A DNA stretch of 64,000 nt from Algoriphagus antarcticus (GCF_002150685.1 NZ_MSSW01000002.1:1-64000); one strand, 5' to 3'; positions 28,974 to 39,072 are shown, counted from the first letter of the stretch. The notes: a model not told the origin generated them from the letters alone. Numbers and translations are program-made.

Positions 28974-29091
28974 AGCTATTTGTTAATTCAAACTTAGGAC
29001 GGAAACAGCATCTAGAACGCTACCAGATTAGCTAGATATCCTAAAAAACCTCTACTTCTTAAGAATTATGTTTTGATATTTGGCACGAAAA

Positions 29092-29117
29092 AAACGCCGA
29101 CTTTTCAGCCGGCGTTT
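29092..29117 (-). terminator. terminator of rpsA
   Basis: On the minus strand AAACGCCG pairs with CGGCGTTT (8 bp, G/C-rich core) and is followed by a run of T. It lies about 50 nt after the rpsA stop. The plus strand lacks a comparable T-run. Confidence 0.8.
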
Positions 29118-29167
29118 CCTATATATTAAGTAATCAGTCTTGATTTAAATAGCTAGAATCTAACCTC

Positions 29168-30943
29168 TTACTTCTTTCCTTCCATTTGCTCTTTCAATTG
29201 AGTCAATGCGTCTATGTCACCAAGTGTTGACTTCTCAGCTGGAGCAGAAGATGAGGAAGAAGGAGTAGAACCTGACTCAGTTTTCTTCTTAACATCCTTC
29301 TTAGCTGGTTTCGCATCTTCTCTGAACATTGCAGTGTGAGAAAGAACGATTCTCTTATCATCTTTAGAGAATTCAGAAACTTTGAAATCCAAAGACTCAC
29401 CGACCTCTACCTGAGATCCTTCTTCTTTTTCCAAATTCTTTATTGTAGCAAATCCCTCAAGACCGTATGGCAATTCAAGAACTGCACCTTTATCGTTCTT
29501 AGATACTACAGTACACTTATGAACTGATCCGATAGGGAATACAGATTCAAAAGTATCCCATGGATTTTCTTCCAATTGCTTATGACCAAGAGCAAGTCTT
29601 CTGTTGTCTACGTCAAGCTCAAGAACAGCTACAGCTAGCTCGTCTCCTACTTTCACAAACTCAGATGGATGCTTGATTTTCTTAGTCCAAGATAGGTCAG
29701 ATACGTGAACCAAACCGTCGATACCCTCTTCCAATTCAAGGAATAGGCCGAAGTTCGTCAAGTTTCTTACCACGCCTGTGTGCTTAGAAGCTACAGCGTA
29801 CTTAGTACCCATGTCATTCTTAGTCCATGGATCTTCTGTCAACTGCTTGATACCAAGAGACATTTTTCTGTCGTCTTTGTCAAGCGTCAATACTACAGCT
29901 TCGATTTCGTCACTAACTTTCACAAAGTCAGCTGGATTTCTCAAATGCTGAGACCAGCTCATTTCAGATACGTGGATCAAACCTTCTACACCTGGAGCAA
30001 GCTCAAGGAACGCACCGTAGTCTGCTACGTTTACGATCTTACCCTTAACTCTAGATCCAATTTCAAGGCTAGATGCCAAAGAATCCCAAGGATGAGCAGT
30101 AAGCTGCTTCATACCCAAAGAAATTCTCTTCTTATCATCATCAAAGTCAAGAACCACAATCTGAACTTTCTGATCAAGTTGCAATACTTCTTCTGGATGA
30201 TTGATACGTCCCCAAGAGATATCTGTAATGTGAAGTAGACCATCCACACCACCAAGGTCGATGAATACACCGAAGTTGGTCATGTTCTTGATCACACCTT
30301 CCAATACTTGACCTTTCTCGAGGTTGTTTAGAATCTCAGCTTTTTGCTTCTCAAGATCCTTCTCGATGAGCACTTTGTGAGATACTACTACGTTATCATT
30401 TGCGTGGTTGATTTTCACCACTTTCACTTCCATTTTCTTACCTACGTAGATATCGAAATCTCTGATAGGCTTCACGTCGATCTGAGAACCTGGCAAGAAT
30501 GCTTCTACACCGTAGATATCTACGATCAAACCACCTTTAGTTCTTCTTTTCACCAAACCTTCGATCACGTTGTCATGCTCAAGCGCATCTTCGATGTCTT
30601 GCCATGCACGTACGATCTTAGCTTTCTTACGGGAAAGGATCAACTGACCAAGCGCGTTTTCCTGCTCTTCGATGAATACTTCTACCGTATCACCTGGCTT
30701 GATAGACTCAAGATCTCTGAATTCAGAAAGAGGAACCAATCCATCAGATTTGAAGCCGATGTTGATGATTACGTCCTTGTCATTCACACCTACTACAGTG
30801 CCTTTGATTACTTCTTTCTCAGTGATCGTGCCTAATGTATCTTCATACATAGCAGCCATTTGCTCACGCTGTTCTTTGGAATAGCCTTCTCCAAAACCTT
30901 TGGTTGCGAAGTTGTCCCAGTTAAATTCTTCTTTGTTAGACAT
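29168..30943 (-). CDS. rpsA: 30S ribosomal protein S1
   Basis: I set the start at MSNKEEFNWDNF (30943), not the upstream in-frame Met, because conserved sequence begins there. The 591-aa protein has six S1/OB-fold repeats, starting near GTVVGVNDKDV, GLVKRRTKGGL, GVIKNMTNFGV, GKIVNVADYGA, GVVRNLTNFGL and CTVVSKNDKGA. A charged, Ser/Pro-rich C-terminal tail follows. S1 binds mRNA on the small subunit, which fits poor use of Shine-Dalgarno sites in this phylum. The bases just before the start (TACTATT) contain no Shine-Dalgarno sequence. Confidence 0.96.
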   Translation of the reverse strand: MSNKEEFNWDNFATKGFGEGYSKEQREQMAAMYEDTLGTITEKEVIKGTVVGVNDKDVIINIGFKSDGLVPLSEFRDLESIKPGDTVEVFIEEQENALGQLILSRKKAKIVRAWQDIEDALEHDNVIEGLVKRRTKGGLIVDIYGVEAFLPGSQIDVKPIRDFDIYVGKKMEVKVVKINHANDNVVVSHKVLIEKDLEKQKAEILNNLEKGQVLEGVIKNMTNFGVFIDLGGVDGLLHITDISWGRINHPEEVLQLDQKVQIVVLDFDDDKKRISLGMKQLTAHPWDSLASSLEIGSRVKGKIVNVADYGAFLELAPGVEGLIHVSEMSWSQHLRNPADFVKVSDEIEAVVLTLDKDDRKMSLGIKQLTEDPWTKNDMGTKYAVASKHTGVVRNLTNFGLFLELEEGIDGLVHVSDLSWTKKIKHPSEFVKVGDELAVAVLELDVDNRRLALGHKQLEENPWDTFESVFPIGSVHKCTVVSKNDKGAVLELPYGLEGFATIKNLEKEEGSQVEVGESLDFKVSEFSKDDKRIVLSHTAMFREDAKPAKKDVKKKTESGSTPSSSSSAPAEKSTLGDIDALTQLKEQMEGKK

Positions 30944-31054
30944 AATAGTACAAACCCTGAATAGCAATAGTCCTCGGGTCAGCGAACTATCGTTTTTAGT
31001 TGTAAATCAATGCGTTAAGCAAGCTAAACACACTCCATTCACCCGAACGGACTG

Positions 31055-31062
31055 CAAAGGTA
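31055..31062 (-). promoter_or_regulatory. possible -7 element of rpsA
   Basis: TACCTTTG on the minus strand is identical to the -7 box of the act-cox promoter. It would give an rpsA leader of about 105 nt. No TTG lies at the ideal spacing, so the -33 box is weak or absent. Confidence 0.45.
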
Positions 31063-31084
31063 GGGAATTATTGGTAAATGAGGT

Positions 31085-31564
31085 GTTCTGGTAGAATATT
31101 TGGAATGGAAAGTTTGAGGGTTAAGGGATTATAGGTCATGGAAATCCTCCCTTCTTTTTGATACATCAAAATAATTTCCCTTTTCACTTTTAGTTTTAAT
31201 AATACCAATGCAGCAAAATTTGCAAAAAGAAAATTACTAAAGCTCAACTCTACTTTTTTACTAGGATTGATCTGCAACTGACCTTCTTTTTTTAATCTCT
31301 TTTTTTAAAAGAATTTTTGACCTCATCAAAATCTCCACGCTTTTACTTTTCCCTAGGTCAATATTTATAAAATCCAATGCATCACTCGAAAATTCAATTA
31401 CTCAATTCTTAACAAATTCTCTTTAAAGAACAGAAAATCAATTATTAACTGACTATTTTCAGAATTGAATATTGTATTTTAATAACACCAATTAAAAATT
31501 TGCTAGACTTTTCATGTGCTATATCTTTAGTCTAGAATCACAGGTTAATTTTTAAGAGACTGAC
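31085..31564. other. AT-rich non-coding stretch between rpsA and the kinase array
   Basis: There are no supported genes here. A 69-codon frame on the minus strand (31068-31277) has no start context or recognisable motif. The stretch is very AT-rich, with long T and A runs. It probably contains the leader or promoter of the plus-strand array, but I could not find a full TTG-N19-TAnnTTTG match. Confidence 0.5.
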
Positions 31565-31810
31565 ATGCTTACTTTTTGCAAACTACTCAGACCGTTTCCT
31601 TTTGCAGCAAATGGACCCGATTCCATCAAAGGACAAATCTTTTGCCTGTTCTTTGATGCCATTTCGATAGCTAGCGGGACTTCCGGTAAGGGAACAGGCT
31701 TAAGATTGAGCTTATATTATGCTATAGTGAAGGCGCTTGGAGGGGAGTTGATAGTAGATTCACTGCCTGAAAAAGGCTTAATATTTACTATTTCTATTCC
31801 TATCAACTAG
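31565..31810 (+). pseudogene. degenerate 3' end of a sensor histidine kinase
   Basis: The 81-codon frame matches the end of the HATPase domain of the array kinases. ANGPDSIKGQIF corresponds to [15 protein letters not shown] with residues lost. The [10 protein letters not shown] lid has become FCLFFDAISIA. KGTGLRLSLYYAIVKALGGEL corresponds to [20 protein letters not shown] with the G2 box spoiled. There is no H-box or sensor upstream. It ends 2 nt before the start of the giant kinase gene and is the first of several 3' remnants in the array. Confidence 0.8.
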
Positions 31811-31812
31811 CC

Positions 31813-34800
31813 ATGAACATCCCATCTAAACTAAAAGCCGAACTCGCCGAGTGGCTTGATACCTACTGGAAAACGTACCTCAGTGGAGACCTGGATACTT
31901 GGGCTACTTTCATCAAGGAGGACTACTACAATATCGGTGGCACCAAAGAAGAGATCTGGCATAGCAAGGAAGAGATTTTGGCATACAGCAACTCAATCAA
32001 AGACCAGATGATCGGTCAGGCTGAGGTTCGAAATCGGAAAATCGAAGCAACACCTTATGGTGATCATGTCATGGTCAATGAGTTTACTGATCTCTATGTC
32101 AAAATTGATGGCGAATGGTCGTTCTATGGACCATTTAGAATGTCCTCGCTTTTGGAGAAAACCGATACCGGATGGATCGCCTTGCATCAGCATGGTTCCT
32201 ATCCAGACATGAAGGCTACCGAAGGAGAGGCTTTTGCTGCTGATGCCCTTCGGTCTGAAAATCTACGATTGCAAGCTGCAGTCGATCAGCGGACAGCTGA
32301 ATTGGTAATTAAAAACAAGGAGTTGGAAATTGAATCCGCTTTGGAGCGGGTGCGGGCCGTAGCGATGGGTATGAAAAGCCCAGACAATATGTTTCAAGTT
32401 TGTCGGGTGATATCCTATGAACTTAGCCAGTTTGGAATCCAGGGTATTCGGAATGTTCAGACCGTCATCATTCAAGAAAAAAGAAAGATTTATGATTGCT
32501 ACCAATACTTCCCCGCCTATCAGCGCGAGATCCTTGAACACACGGAATACTTAAAAAATCAAGTGGAAGGGGCTTTGGTCAATCGAATGCTGGAAGCCAA
32601 GGATGGCTACTTTGAGGGAAACTTAGCTGGGCAGGAATTCCAAGAATTTCGAACCCATAGAAAAGAAGAAAACCATTTAGCAGATCCTTTGATGGATGGG
32701 GTAGATGAGATCTTTTACTTTTTCTATTCCATAGGCCCAGGAGCTTTAGGGATTACCTTGTATCAGGAACTTTCACCCGATGGTTTAGCTATTTTAAAGC
32801 GTTTCCATCAGGTATTCTCGCTGGCGTATTCCCGATTTCGTGATATCGAAAAAGCAGAAGCTCAGGCACGGGAAGCCCAAATAGAAGCTGCTTTGGAGCG
32901 GGTCAGAGCAGAGACTATGGCCATGCATAGCAGCGAGGATGTAGGGAAATGCATCCTAAAAATGTTCGGAGAACTTACTGCTTTGGGGGTGCATGAAGGC
33001 ACCCGTTTTGGTATCGGTATCCTGAATCATGACAACAATAACAACCAGCTTTGGACGGCTAGAAAGGATGGGAAGGACGTCAAAATGCATATTGGTAATC
33101 TGGATATGAATTCTCATCCTTTGCTGAAAAGTGCCCGTAAAGCCTGGAAAGAGCAGATTCCCTTCCATCAATATATTTTGGAAGGCAAGGATTTGCTGGA
33201 TTACTACCAAATGCTGAATAATGCTCCTGACTATAAAATTCAAATAGCAATTGAAAAATTACCAAAAATAGAAATCCAACTCTGCTTCATCTTCGAACAT
33301 GGATTTTTTTATGCATTCAGTCCCCATGAATTCCAGCCTGAGTTAATCCACACCATCCAACGGTTCACTTCGCAGTTTGCGCAGACTTATAGAAGGTATT
33401 TGGATTTGGTGATGGCTGAAGCGCAGACAAGAGAAGCCCGGATTGAAGCTGCCTTGGAAAAAGTGCGCTCCCGTTCATTGGCCATGCATAAAAGTGAAGA
33501 ACTCAAAGAAGTCATCCAGGTGGTGTACGATCAATTTCTTCAATTAAAAATTCACATAGACCATGCCGGGTTTATCATCGACTACAAGGAAAGGGATGAC
33601 ATGCACATCTGGCTGGCAGACCATCAGCAAGGCGTACCAACAGAGATCACAATTCCTTATTTTGATTCGCCCCATTGGAACAGTTTCCGTGAGGCAAAAG
33701 CAAACGGGGATAATTTCTTTGCCAACCTCCTACCCTTTGAAGTAAAGAATAAATTTTATCGGAATATCTTCGAGTTGATTCCGGAAGTGACCGAAGATGC
33801 CCAACAAACCATTTTCAGTAAACCGGCCCTCGCCATCTCCACCGTGTTACTGGACCATGTAGGATTGTATATGGAAAACTATGCGGACACACCTTTTAGC
33901 GACGAAGAAAACGGGATTTTGATGCGATTTGGTAAGGTGTTCGAACAAGCCTACACGCGTTTCCTAGATCTGCAAAAAGCAGAGACCCAAACCAGAGAAT
34001 CTCAAATCAACCTCGCAGTGGAACGGGTGAGAGCTACTGCCATGGCCATGCATCAAACTTCAGATCTGGATAAGGTAAACAAAGAGATATTAAATCAACT
34101 CAATTGGCTTCAGGTTCCCGGCCTGAGCGGGGTTACTTTTTATTTGATAGATGAGAATGGATGGGTAAAAGCCTGGGATTTTTCAAGCCCGGGAAATATG
34201 GGGGAGCAGAATAGTTATACGCTTCATTACGATTCCAACAGGCATGAAATGCTGGGATTTCCATTTAAAATTCTCCAGCAAACCGACTTAAACTATTTCG
34301 TTGCTGATTACCCCCTCGAAAAACTTGAAAAGGCTGTTTACGAGTTGGAAGAAATTAATCCAGCCATTGCTAAAATAGTAATGGAAGCTTTGTCAACTGG
34401 GGCTTTAACCCATCAATGGGGTGCATGTTGTAGAATATCCAATGGGTTGCTGGGTATCGATCTGGTAATTCCTCCCTCCGAGGACACCAAAACCATCGGA
34501 CTAAAAATAGCGGGGGCATTCAATCAGGCCTATATCCGCTTCCTAGATCTCCAAAAAGCAGAAGCGCAGGCAAGAGAGGCACAGATAGAAGCGGCTTTGG
34601 AAAGGGTAAGAAGCCGAACCATGGCCATGCAGTCATCGGAGGAACTTGCAGATGCTGCTTATGTCCTTTTTGAGCAATTGAATATCCTTGGGGTAACCCA
34701 TGAGCGGATCAACATCGGCATTGTCGACGAAACGAGCCAAAGCATTGACTTTTGGGCAACCGAACAGGGAGGGAAACAACTCAACACCAAATTTTCGGGA

Positions 34801-36570
34801 AGAATCAGCGAGCCCACCACTTTGTCCAAATCCTATCAAGCCTGGAAAAAGGGAGCAAAATCCCTTGTGGTGGATCTGCAAGGTGAAGAGCTAAAAAGCT
34901 GGCTTCAATTTATGGCTGAGGAGATCAAGATACCGTTCAACAAATCTTTTCTCCATGACAGACGGGTGCAGACAGCAGGTTTCTTTTCCAAAGGGATGCT
35001 GGTAGTGACGAGTCCCGAGCCTTTGGGTGAGGAAGCCCTTTACCTTTTGGAGAAATTCGCCGGCGTATTTGACCTGACTTATACCCGCTTCAGCGACTTG
35101 AAGCAAGCAGAGGCTCAAGCAAGAGAAGCAAAGATTGAAGTGGCAATGGAGAGGATCAGAACCAAAGCACTTGCCATGCAATCCTCCACCGAACTCAGCG
35201 AGGTAGCCAAAGTACTGCGGGAACAAATGGGAATCCTGGGACATGAAGACCTCGAAGCATCTGTGGTACACCTGTATTTGGCAGATTCTCCCACCTTCGA
35301 ATCCTGGTATGCTTTCCGGGCAGGAGATCAGATTATAGAAGGCAATGCCACATTCCGACTTGAAAACTCGGCCTTGGCAAAGGAATTTTTGAAACTCTAC
35401 GAGGACGAAGTCACCGAATACACGATGGAAGTGAAGGGTCAAAAGTTAGAAGAATGGCTTGCTGAAATTAAAAGAAACGCCCCTAAAATCGCTGCCTATT
35501 GGGGAGATTTACCTCCCGAAAGGCAGTTCTATCATTTTTCTGATTTTTCCGGGGGAGCCTTATTGATGGTATCTCATCAGGATCCCACTGACGAAACCAG
35601 AATGCTGCAGAAGCGCTGTGCCTCGGTTTTTGAACTGGCATACAAACGCTTCCTTGATCTGCGATTCAAAGAGGAGCAGTCGGTAAAACTTGCGCAGGAA
35701 AAACAGCGCCTCGAAATCACACTCCGTGATCTTCAGGATACCCAAAAACAGCTTATCCAATCTGAGAAGATGGCCTCCCTTGGTGAACTCACCGCCGGCA
35801 TCGCCCATGAGATACAGAATCCGCTGAATTTTGTCAATAACTTCTCAGAAGTCAGTAATGAGTTGATAGCAGAGATAGAAGAAGAAAGAGCCAAGAGTCA
35901 AGAAGCGAGAGACGAGACTTTGGTTAGTGAAATATTAAGGGATGTCAAAGAAAACTTGATTAAAATCTCCCATCATGGCAAGCGGGCAGATGGGATAGTC
36001 AAAGGGATGCTTGAGCACAGCCGGAAAAGCGAGGGAACCAAAACTCCTACCAACCTCAATGGGTTGGCGGATGAATTTCTTCGCTTAAGCTATCACGGAC
36101 TTCGGGCCAAGGATAAGAGTTTCAATGCTGACTTTGAGTTGGACCTAGATCCAAATCTCCCCAAAGTCGATGTTATCCCTCAGGATATTGGGCGTGTGCT
36201 TCTAAACTTGATCAATAATGCGTTTTACGCAGTGAATGAAAAAGCAAAGGCTACCAACCAATCTGAAGATTATAAACCCACCGTCAAGGTGAGCACTAGC
36301 TACTCCCCCCTTCAGAGCCTGTCCCGAGATATCGGGAGGGGCGGTAGCGTACAAATCTCCATCTCCGACAACGGCCCCGGCATTCCCGACGCTATCAAAG
36401 ATAAAATCTTCCAGCCTTTCTTTACCACCAAGCCCACAGGACAAGGAACGGGATTGGGATTATCACTAGCTTATGATATTGTGAAGGCACATGGGGGAGA
36501 GTTGAAAGTAGAGACGAAGGAGGGGCAAGGGATAACATTTATTATTCAAATACCAAATCATTCATCATAA
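31813..36570 (+). CDS. giant soluble sensor histidine kinase with six GAF-like repeats
   Basis: This 1585-aa protein has no signal peptide or membrane helix. Residues 1-140 look like an NTF2/SnoaL-type domain (TYWKTYLSGDLDTWATFI). Six units of about 185 residues follow, each opened by a coiled-coil signature EAQAREAQIEAALERVRxxxMAM and a GAF-like domain. The LERVR-type marks are at about residues 177, 361, 548, 736, 929 and 1112. A second coiled coil leads to HisKA (H1332 in [12 protein letters not shown]) and a complete HATPase ([36 protein letters not shown]). Such kinases should sense internal ligands. The next gene starts within its stop codon (TAATG). A palindromic insertion lies in the ATPase domain. 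Confidence 0.9.
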   Translation: MNIPSKLKAELAEWLDTYWKTYLSGDLDTWATFIKEDYYNIGGTKEEIWHSKEEILAYSNSIKDQMIGQAEVRNRKIEATPYGDHVMVNEFTDLYVKIDGEWSFYGPFRMSSLLEKTDTGWIALHQHGSYPDMKATEGEAFAADALRSENLRLQAAVDQRTAELVIKNKELEIESALERVRAVAMGMKSPDNMFQVCRVISYELSQFGIQGIRNVQTVIIQEKRKIYDCYQYFPAYQREILEHTEYLKNQVEGALVNRMLEAKDGYFEGNLAGQEFQEFRTHRKEENHLADPLMDGVDEIFYFFYSIGPGALGITLYQELSPDGLAILKRFHQVFSLAYSRFRDIEKAEAQAREAQIEAALERVRAETMAMHSSEDVGKCILKMFGELTALGVHEGTRFGIGILNHDNNNNQLWTARKDGKDVKMHIGNLDMNSHPLLKSARKAWKEQIPFHQYILEGKDLLDYYQMLNNAPDYKIQIAIEKLPKIEIQLCFIFEHGFFYAFSPHEFQPELIHTIQRFTSQFAQTYRRYLDLVMAEAQTREARIEAALEKVRSRSLAMHKSEELKEVIQVVYDQFLQLKIHIDHAGFIIDYKERDDMHIWLADHQQGVPTEITIPYFDSPHWNSFREAKANGDNFFANLLPFEVKNKFYRNIFELIPEVTEDAQQTIFSKPALAISTVLLDHVGLYMENYADTPFSDEENGILMRFGKVFEQAYTRFLDLQKAETQTRESQINLAVERVRATAMAMHQTSDLDKVNKEILNQLNWLQVPGLSGVTFYLIDENGWVKAWDFSSPGNMGEQNSYTLHYDSNRHEMLGFPFKILQQTDLNYFVADYPLEKLEKAVYELEEINPAIAKIVMEALSTGALTHQWGACCRISNGLLGIDLVIPPSEDTKTIGLKIAGAFNQAYIRFLDLQKAEAQAREAQIEAALERVRSRTMAMQSSEELADAAYVLFEQLNILGVTHERINIGIVDETSQSIDFWATEQGGKQLNTKFSGRISEPTTLSKSYQAWKKGAKSLVVDLQGEELKSWLQFMAEEIKIPFNKSFLHDRRVQTAGFFSKGMLVVTSPEPLGEEALYLLEKFAGVFDLTYTRFSDLKQAEAQAREAKIEVAMERIRTKALAMQSSTELSEVAKVLREQMGILGHEDLEASVVHLYLADSPTFESWYAFRAGDQIIEGNATFRLENSALAKEFLKLYEDEVTEYTMEVKGQKLEEWLAEIKRNAPKIAAYWGDLPPERQFYHFSDFSGGALLMVSHQDPTDETRMLQKRCASVFELAYKRFLDLRFKEEQSVKLAQEKQRLEITLRDLQDTQKQLIQSEKMASLGELTAGIAHEIQNPLNFVNNFSEVSNELIAEIEEERAKSQEARDETLVSEILRDVKENLIKISHHGKRADGIVKGMLEHSRKSEGTKTPTNLNGLADEFLRLSYHGLRAKDKSFNADFELDLDPNLPKVDVIPQDIGRVLLNLINNAFYAVNEKAKATNQSEDYKPTVKVSTSYSPLQSLSRDIGRGGSVQISISDNGPGIPDAIKDKIFQPFFTTKPTGQGTGLGLSLAYDIVKAHGGELKVETKEGQGITFIIQIPNHSS
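36322..36337. repeat. inverted repeat inserted in the ATPase domain of the giant kinase
   Basis: TCCCGA-GATA-TCGGGA forms a perfect 6-bp hairpin. It lies inside a G/C-rich insertion (residues SPLQSLSRDIGRGG) between the N-box and the DNGPGIPD strand. The same arms with a GCTA loop recur at 51691-51706 in another kinase remnant. Confidence 0.75.
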
Positions 36571-38885
36571 TGAAACACAAACAATATTTTAAAATTTTCT
36601 TCTTCCTGTTTGTAAGTGGATTCACAAATGAAGTAGGTGCGCAGCAAAGCAGGGTGGACTCTATCATTACAATGCTGCAGAAAACGAAATCTCCTGGGGG
36701 AGTTGACAGCACTGCTTTTACTAGTGCAATGAACTATATAGAAAAAACCACACTAAATGAAACAACTATTGCTCAATTAGAAAAAGCCGGCAATTTGTTT
36801 ATCAACGGAGCAAATGAGTATTGGAGCTACAGCGTAAAGTATAGTATTCTGCGTAGTTTAGTTGCAACTGATATGGATAAAGCGATTACCTACGGCAAGT
36901 ACCATTTTGAAGCAGCAAAACAAAATAAAACCCCTAATGCTTCTTATATAAGCAGTGCATTTTTTAAGCAATTAAGATTGCCCTATCGTAATTCAAACAG
37001 GCTGGATGAGGGGTTTCAGTATTTCAATGAAAAATTGAAAGAATACAAAATCAATAATGATTCTACGGGACTTTCTGATTGTTACTATGTGCTGGCTGGT
37101 TTCTACCGCACAACTGGCTTGGTTGACCAGGCTATTTATAATATGAAAAAATCGGTAAGCTATATCAATTTTAACGGACAAAATGATAAAGCGATGAACA
37201 CATTTGCAAACCCGTTGGGAAAGCGGGCATGGCTAAATAATAATGATGCTATAGGTGCATATTATTTACAGAAAGGAGCGTACACTGAATCATTAAAATA
37301 TTTTTACCTTACATTAAATGAATTTAAAATTGGTAATGTAAGAACTGTTGGAGGTACTGCAACCAATATGGCTTATGCTAAAATATTAGCTGGCCAGTTA
37401 GACAGTGTTTCGTATTTTTTAAATTTAGTTCTTAACGATAAAGAAATGCAAAATGAAAAAGACGTCATTTCCCTTTCTTTACAGATTAAAGCTTTTTATA
37501 AAATAGAAATTGGCGCTTTAGATGAAGCAGAAGAACTAATAAAAAAATGTTGGAAGTTGATAGAAGAAAATAATATTCCTGTTAATGCAAGAGCCGGAAC
37601 AATAGCACCTGATTATTATTTCGCATTGGTAAGGATTAAGCAAAACAGACTGAATGAAGCCATAGAATTACTTACAAAAGATATTGTCCGATTAAAAAAC
37701 TCTCGCCTGGATATACTGAGGGATTATAAAATGCTGGCAGCATTGTACGAACAAACAGGAAACTATGAAAAAGCGAATGATGCCCATAAGACTTTTATTT
37801 CTTTGCAGGATAGCTTACAGGTAGACCAAAATAAGTATCGCTCCTTAAGTTTTGAAACCGAACAGGAGATGAATGAAAAGGAATTATCCATTACCAAACT
37901 GCAAAGTGCAAACAAAATATCAACACTTACAAAAAATTTCACCTTTGGCATTGCAGTACTCGTGTTGCTGTTAGCCGGAGTCGTTTATTATCGATACAAA
38001 TCAAAACAAAAGGCGAATAAAGTTTTAGAAGCAACACTTGCCAATTTAAAATCCACCCAAGCCCAACTCATCCAATCCGAAAAGATGGCCAGCCTTGGTG
38101 AACCCACCGCAGGCATTGCCCACGAGATACAGAATCCTCTCAATTTTGTGAACAACTTTAGCGAGGTCAGTAATGAATTGATAGCAGAAATCGAAGAAGA
38201 AAGAAGCAAGAGCAAAGAAGCGAGAGACGAGACTTTGGTCAGTGAAATCTTATCGGATATCAAAGACAACCTTTCCAAAATCAACCATCATGGCAAGCGG
38301 GCAGATGCCATCGTTAAGAGCATGCTTGAGCACTCCAAAACTGGAACCGGAAGCAAGGAGCTCACTGATCTTAATAAGCTGGTTGCGAACTTCACCCAAT
38401 TAGCTTACCAAAATCACCAAGCTAAAGACAAGACATTTGAAGCGGATTTCACGCTAGACTTGGATCCTCATTTTCCCAAGCTGGAGGTCATCCCTTCTGA
38501 CATTGGGAAAGTGATCCTCAATCTGGTCAACAATGCCTTTTACGCTGTGAATGAACGAAGCAGAAAAGACCTTCCAGGTTTTCAAAACCTGGAAGGTCTC
38601 GAACATTTCAAACCTCTAGTAACCATCTCCACCAAGAACCTTGGCGACAGAATAGAAATAGCAGTAAGCGACAACGGCCCCGGCATCCCCGACTTCATCA
38701 AAGAAAAAATCTTCCAACCCTTCTTTACCACCAAACCAACTGGGCAGGGAACGGGGTTGGGATTGAGTTTAAGTTATGATATTATAAAAGCACATGGTGG
38801 AGAATTGAAAGTAGTAACAAAAGAAGGAGAAGGAAGTATGTTTATTATTCAATTATCCAATGTTAGAATTACGGATTTAAATTAA
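36570..38885 (+). CDS. TPR-type membrane sensor histidine kinase
   Basis: The 771-aa protein has an N-terminal signal sequence (ends NEVGAQ), a helical periplasmic TPR-like region to about 450, one membrane helix (about 456-474), and a coiled coil (LEATLANLKSTQAQLIQSEK). HisKA follows with H518, then HATPase. The H-box region reads [17 protein letters not shown], with Pro where all other array members have Leu. The ATPase boxes [18 protein letters not shown] and [18 protein letters not shown] are intact. A 33-bp palindrome is inserted in frame at 38567-38599. Its ATG overlaps the stop of the giant kinase, so translation is coupled. Confidence 0.9.
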   Translation: MKHKQYFKIFFFLFVSGFTNEVGAQQSRVDSIITMLQKTKSPGGVDSTAFTSAMNYIEKTTLNETTIAQLEKAGNLFINGANEYWSYSVKYSILRSLVATDMDKAITYGKYHFEAAKQNKTPNASYISSAFFKQLRLPYRNSNRLDEGFQYFNEKLKEYKINNDSTGLSDCYYVLAGFYRTTGLVDQAIYNMKKSVSYINFNGQNDKAMNTFANPLGKRAWLNNNDAIGAYYLQKGAYTESLKYFYLTLNEFKIGNVRTVGGTATNMAYAKILAGQLDSVSYFLNLVLNDKEMQNEKDVISLSLQIKAFYKIEIGALDEAEELIKKCWKLIEENNIPVNARAGTIAPDYYFALVRIKQNRLNEAIELLTKDIVRLKNSRLDILRDYKMLAALYEQTGNYEKANDAHKTFISLQDSLQVDQNKYRSLSFETEQEMNEKELSITKLQSANKISTLTKNFTFGIAVLVLLLAGVVYYRYKSKQKANKVLEATLANLKSTQAQLIQSEKMASLGEPTAGIAHEIQNPLNFVNNFSEVSNELIAEIEEERSKSKEARDETLVSEILSDIKDNLSKINHHGKRADAIVKSMLEHSKTGTGSKELTDLNKLVANFTQLAYQNHQAKDKTFEADFTLDLDPHFPKLEVIPSDIGKVILNLVNNAFYAVNERSRKDLPGFQNLEGLEHFKPLVTISTKNLGDRIEIAVSDNGPGIPDFIKEKIFQPFFTTKPTGQGTGLGLSLSYDIIKAHGGELKVVTKEGEGSMFIIQLSNVRITDLN
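38567..38599. repeat. 33-bp perfect palindrome inside the kinase ATPase domain
   Basis: The arms are 16 nt each (left AGACCTTCCAGGTTTT, right AAAACCTGGAAGGTCT) around a single C. It is read in frame as [12 protein letters not shown] near-identical copy is at 49272-49304, and copies with a longer loop lie at 43194-43241 and 53610-53657, all at the same site of the domain. Confidence 0.9.
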
Positions 38886-38892
38886 TTAAAAG

Positions 38893-39072
38893 ATGACACA
38901 GAAAAATAAACAAATTCAACAAATCAGTGAAATCCAAAAATCCCTTAAATCCGTGATTCAGATAAAAGGGTATGGTGGAGAATTGAAAGTGGATACGAAG
39001 GAAGCCCGCCCGAACGACCCGGTCGAACGGGGGGAAGATAGTGTGTTTACTATTGTGTTACCTGTTGGCTAA
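38893..39072 (+). pseudogene. short 3' remnant of a sensor histidine kinase
   Basis: A 59-codon frame begins with unrelated K/Q-rich sequence and then reads YGGELKVDTKEA, later GEDSVFTIVLPVG. This matches the last 25 residues of the array kinases (HGGELKVDTKEG..SxFTIVLP). Between the two parts a G/C-rich imperfect inverted repeat (39004-39033, CCCGAACGAC..GTCGAACGGG) is inserted. The K/Q-rich start (TCCGTGATTCAG) is partly repeated at about 39097-39170 (ATGACCCAGAAA ... CATGATTCAG), so the surrounding 200 bp is a pile of decayed repeats. Confidence 0.7.

Noticed and set aside
31068..31277. 69-codon minus-strand frame upstream of rpsA
   Set aside because: It overlaps the likely rpsA promoter, is AT-driven in composition, and has no motif.
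31813..36570. Giant kinase as a fusion artefact of several genes
   Set aside because: The frame is open for 1585 codons with regular domain spacing and no stop or shift, so it is one gene.
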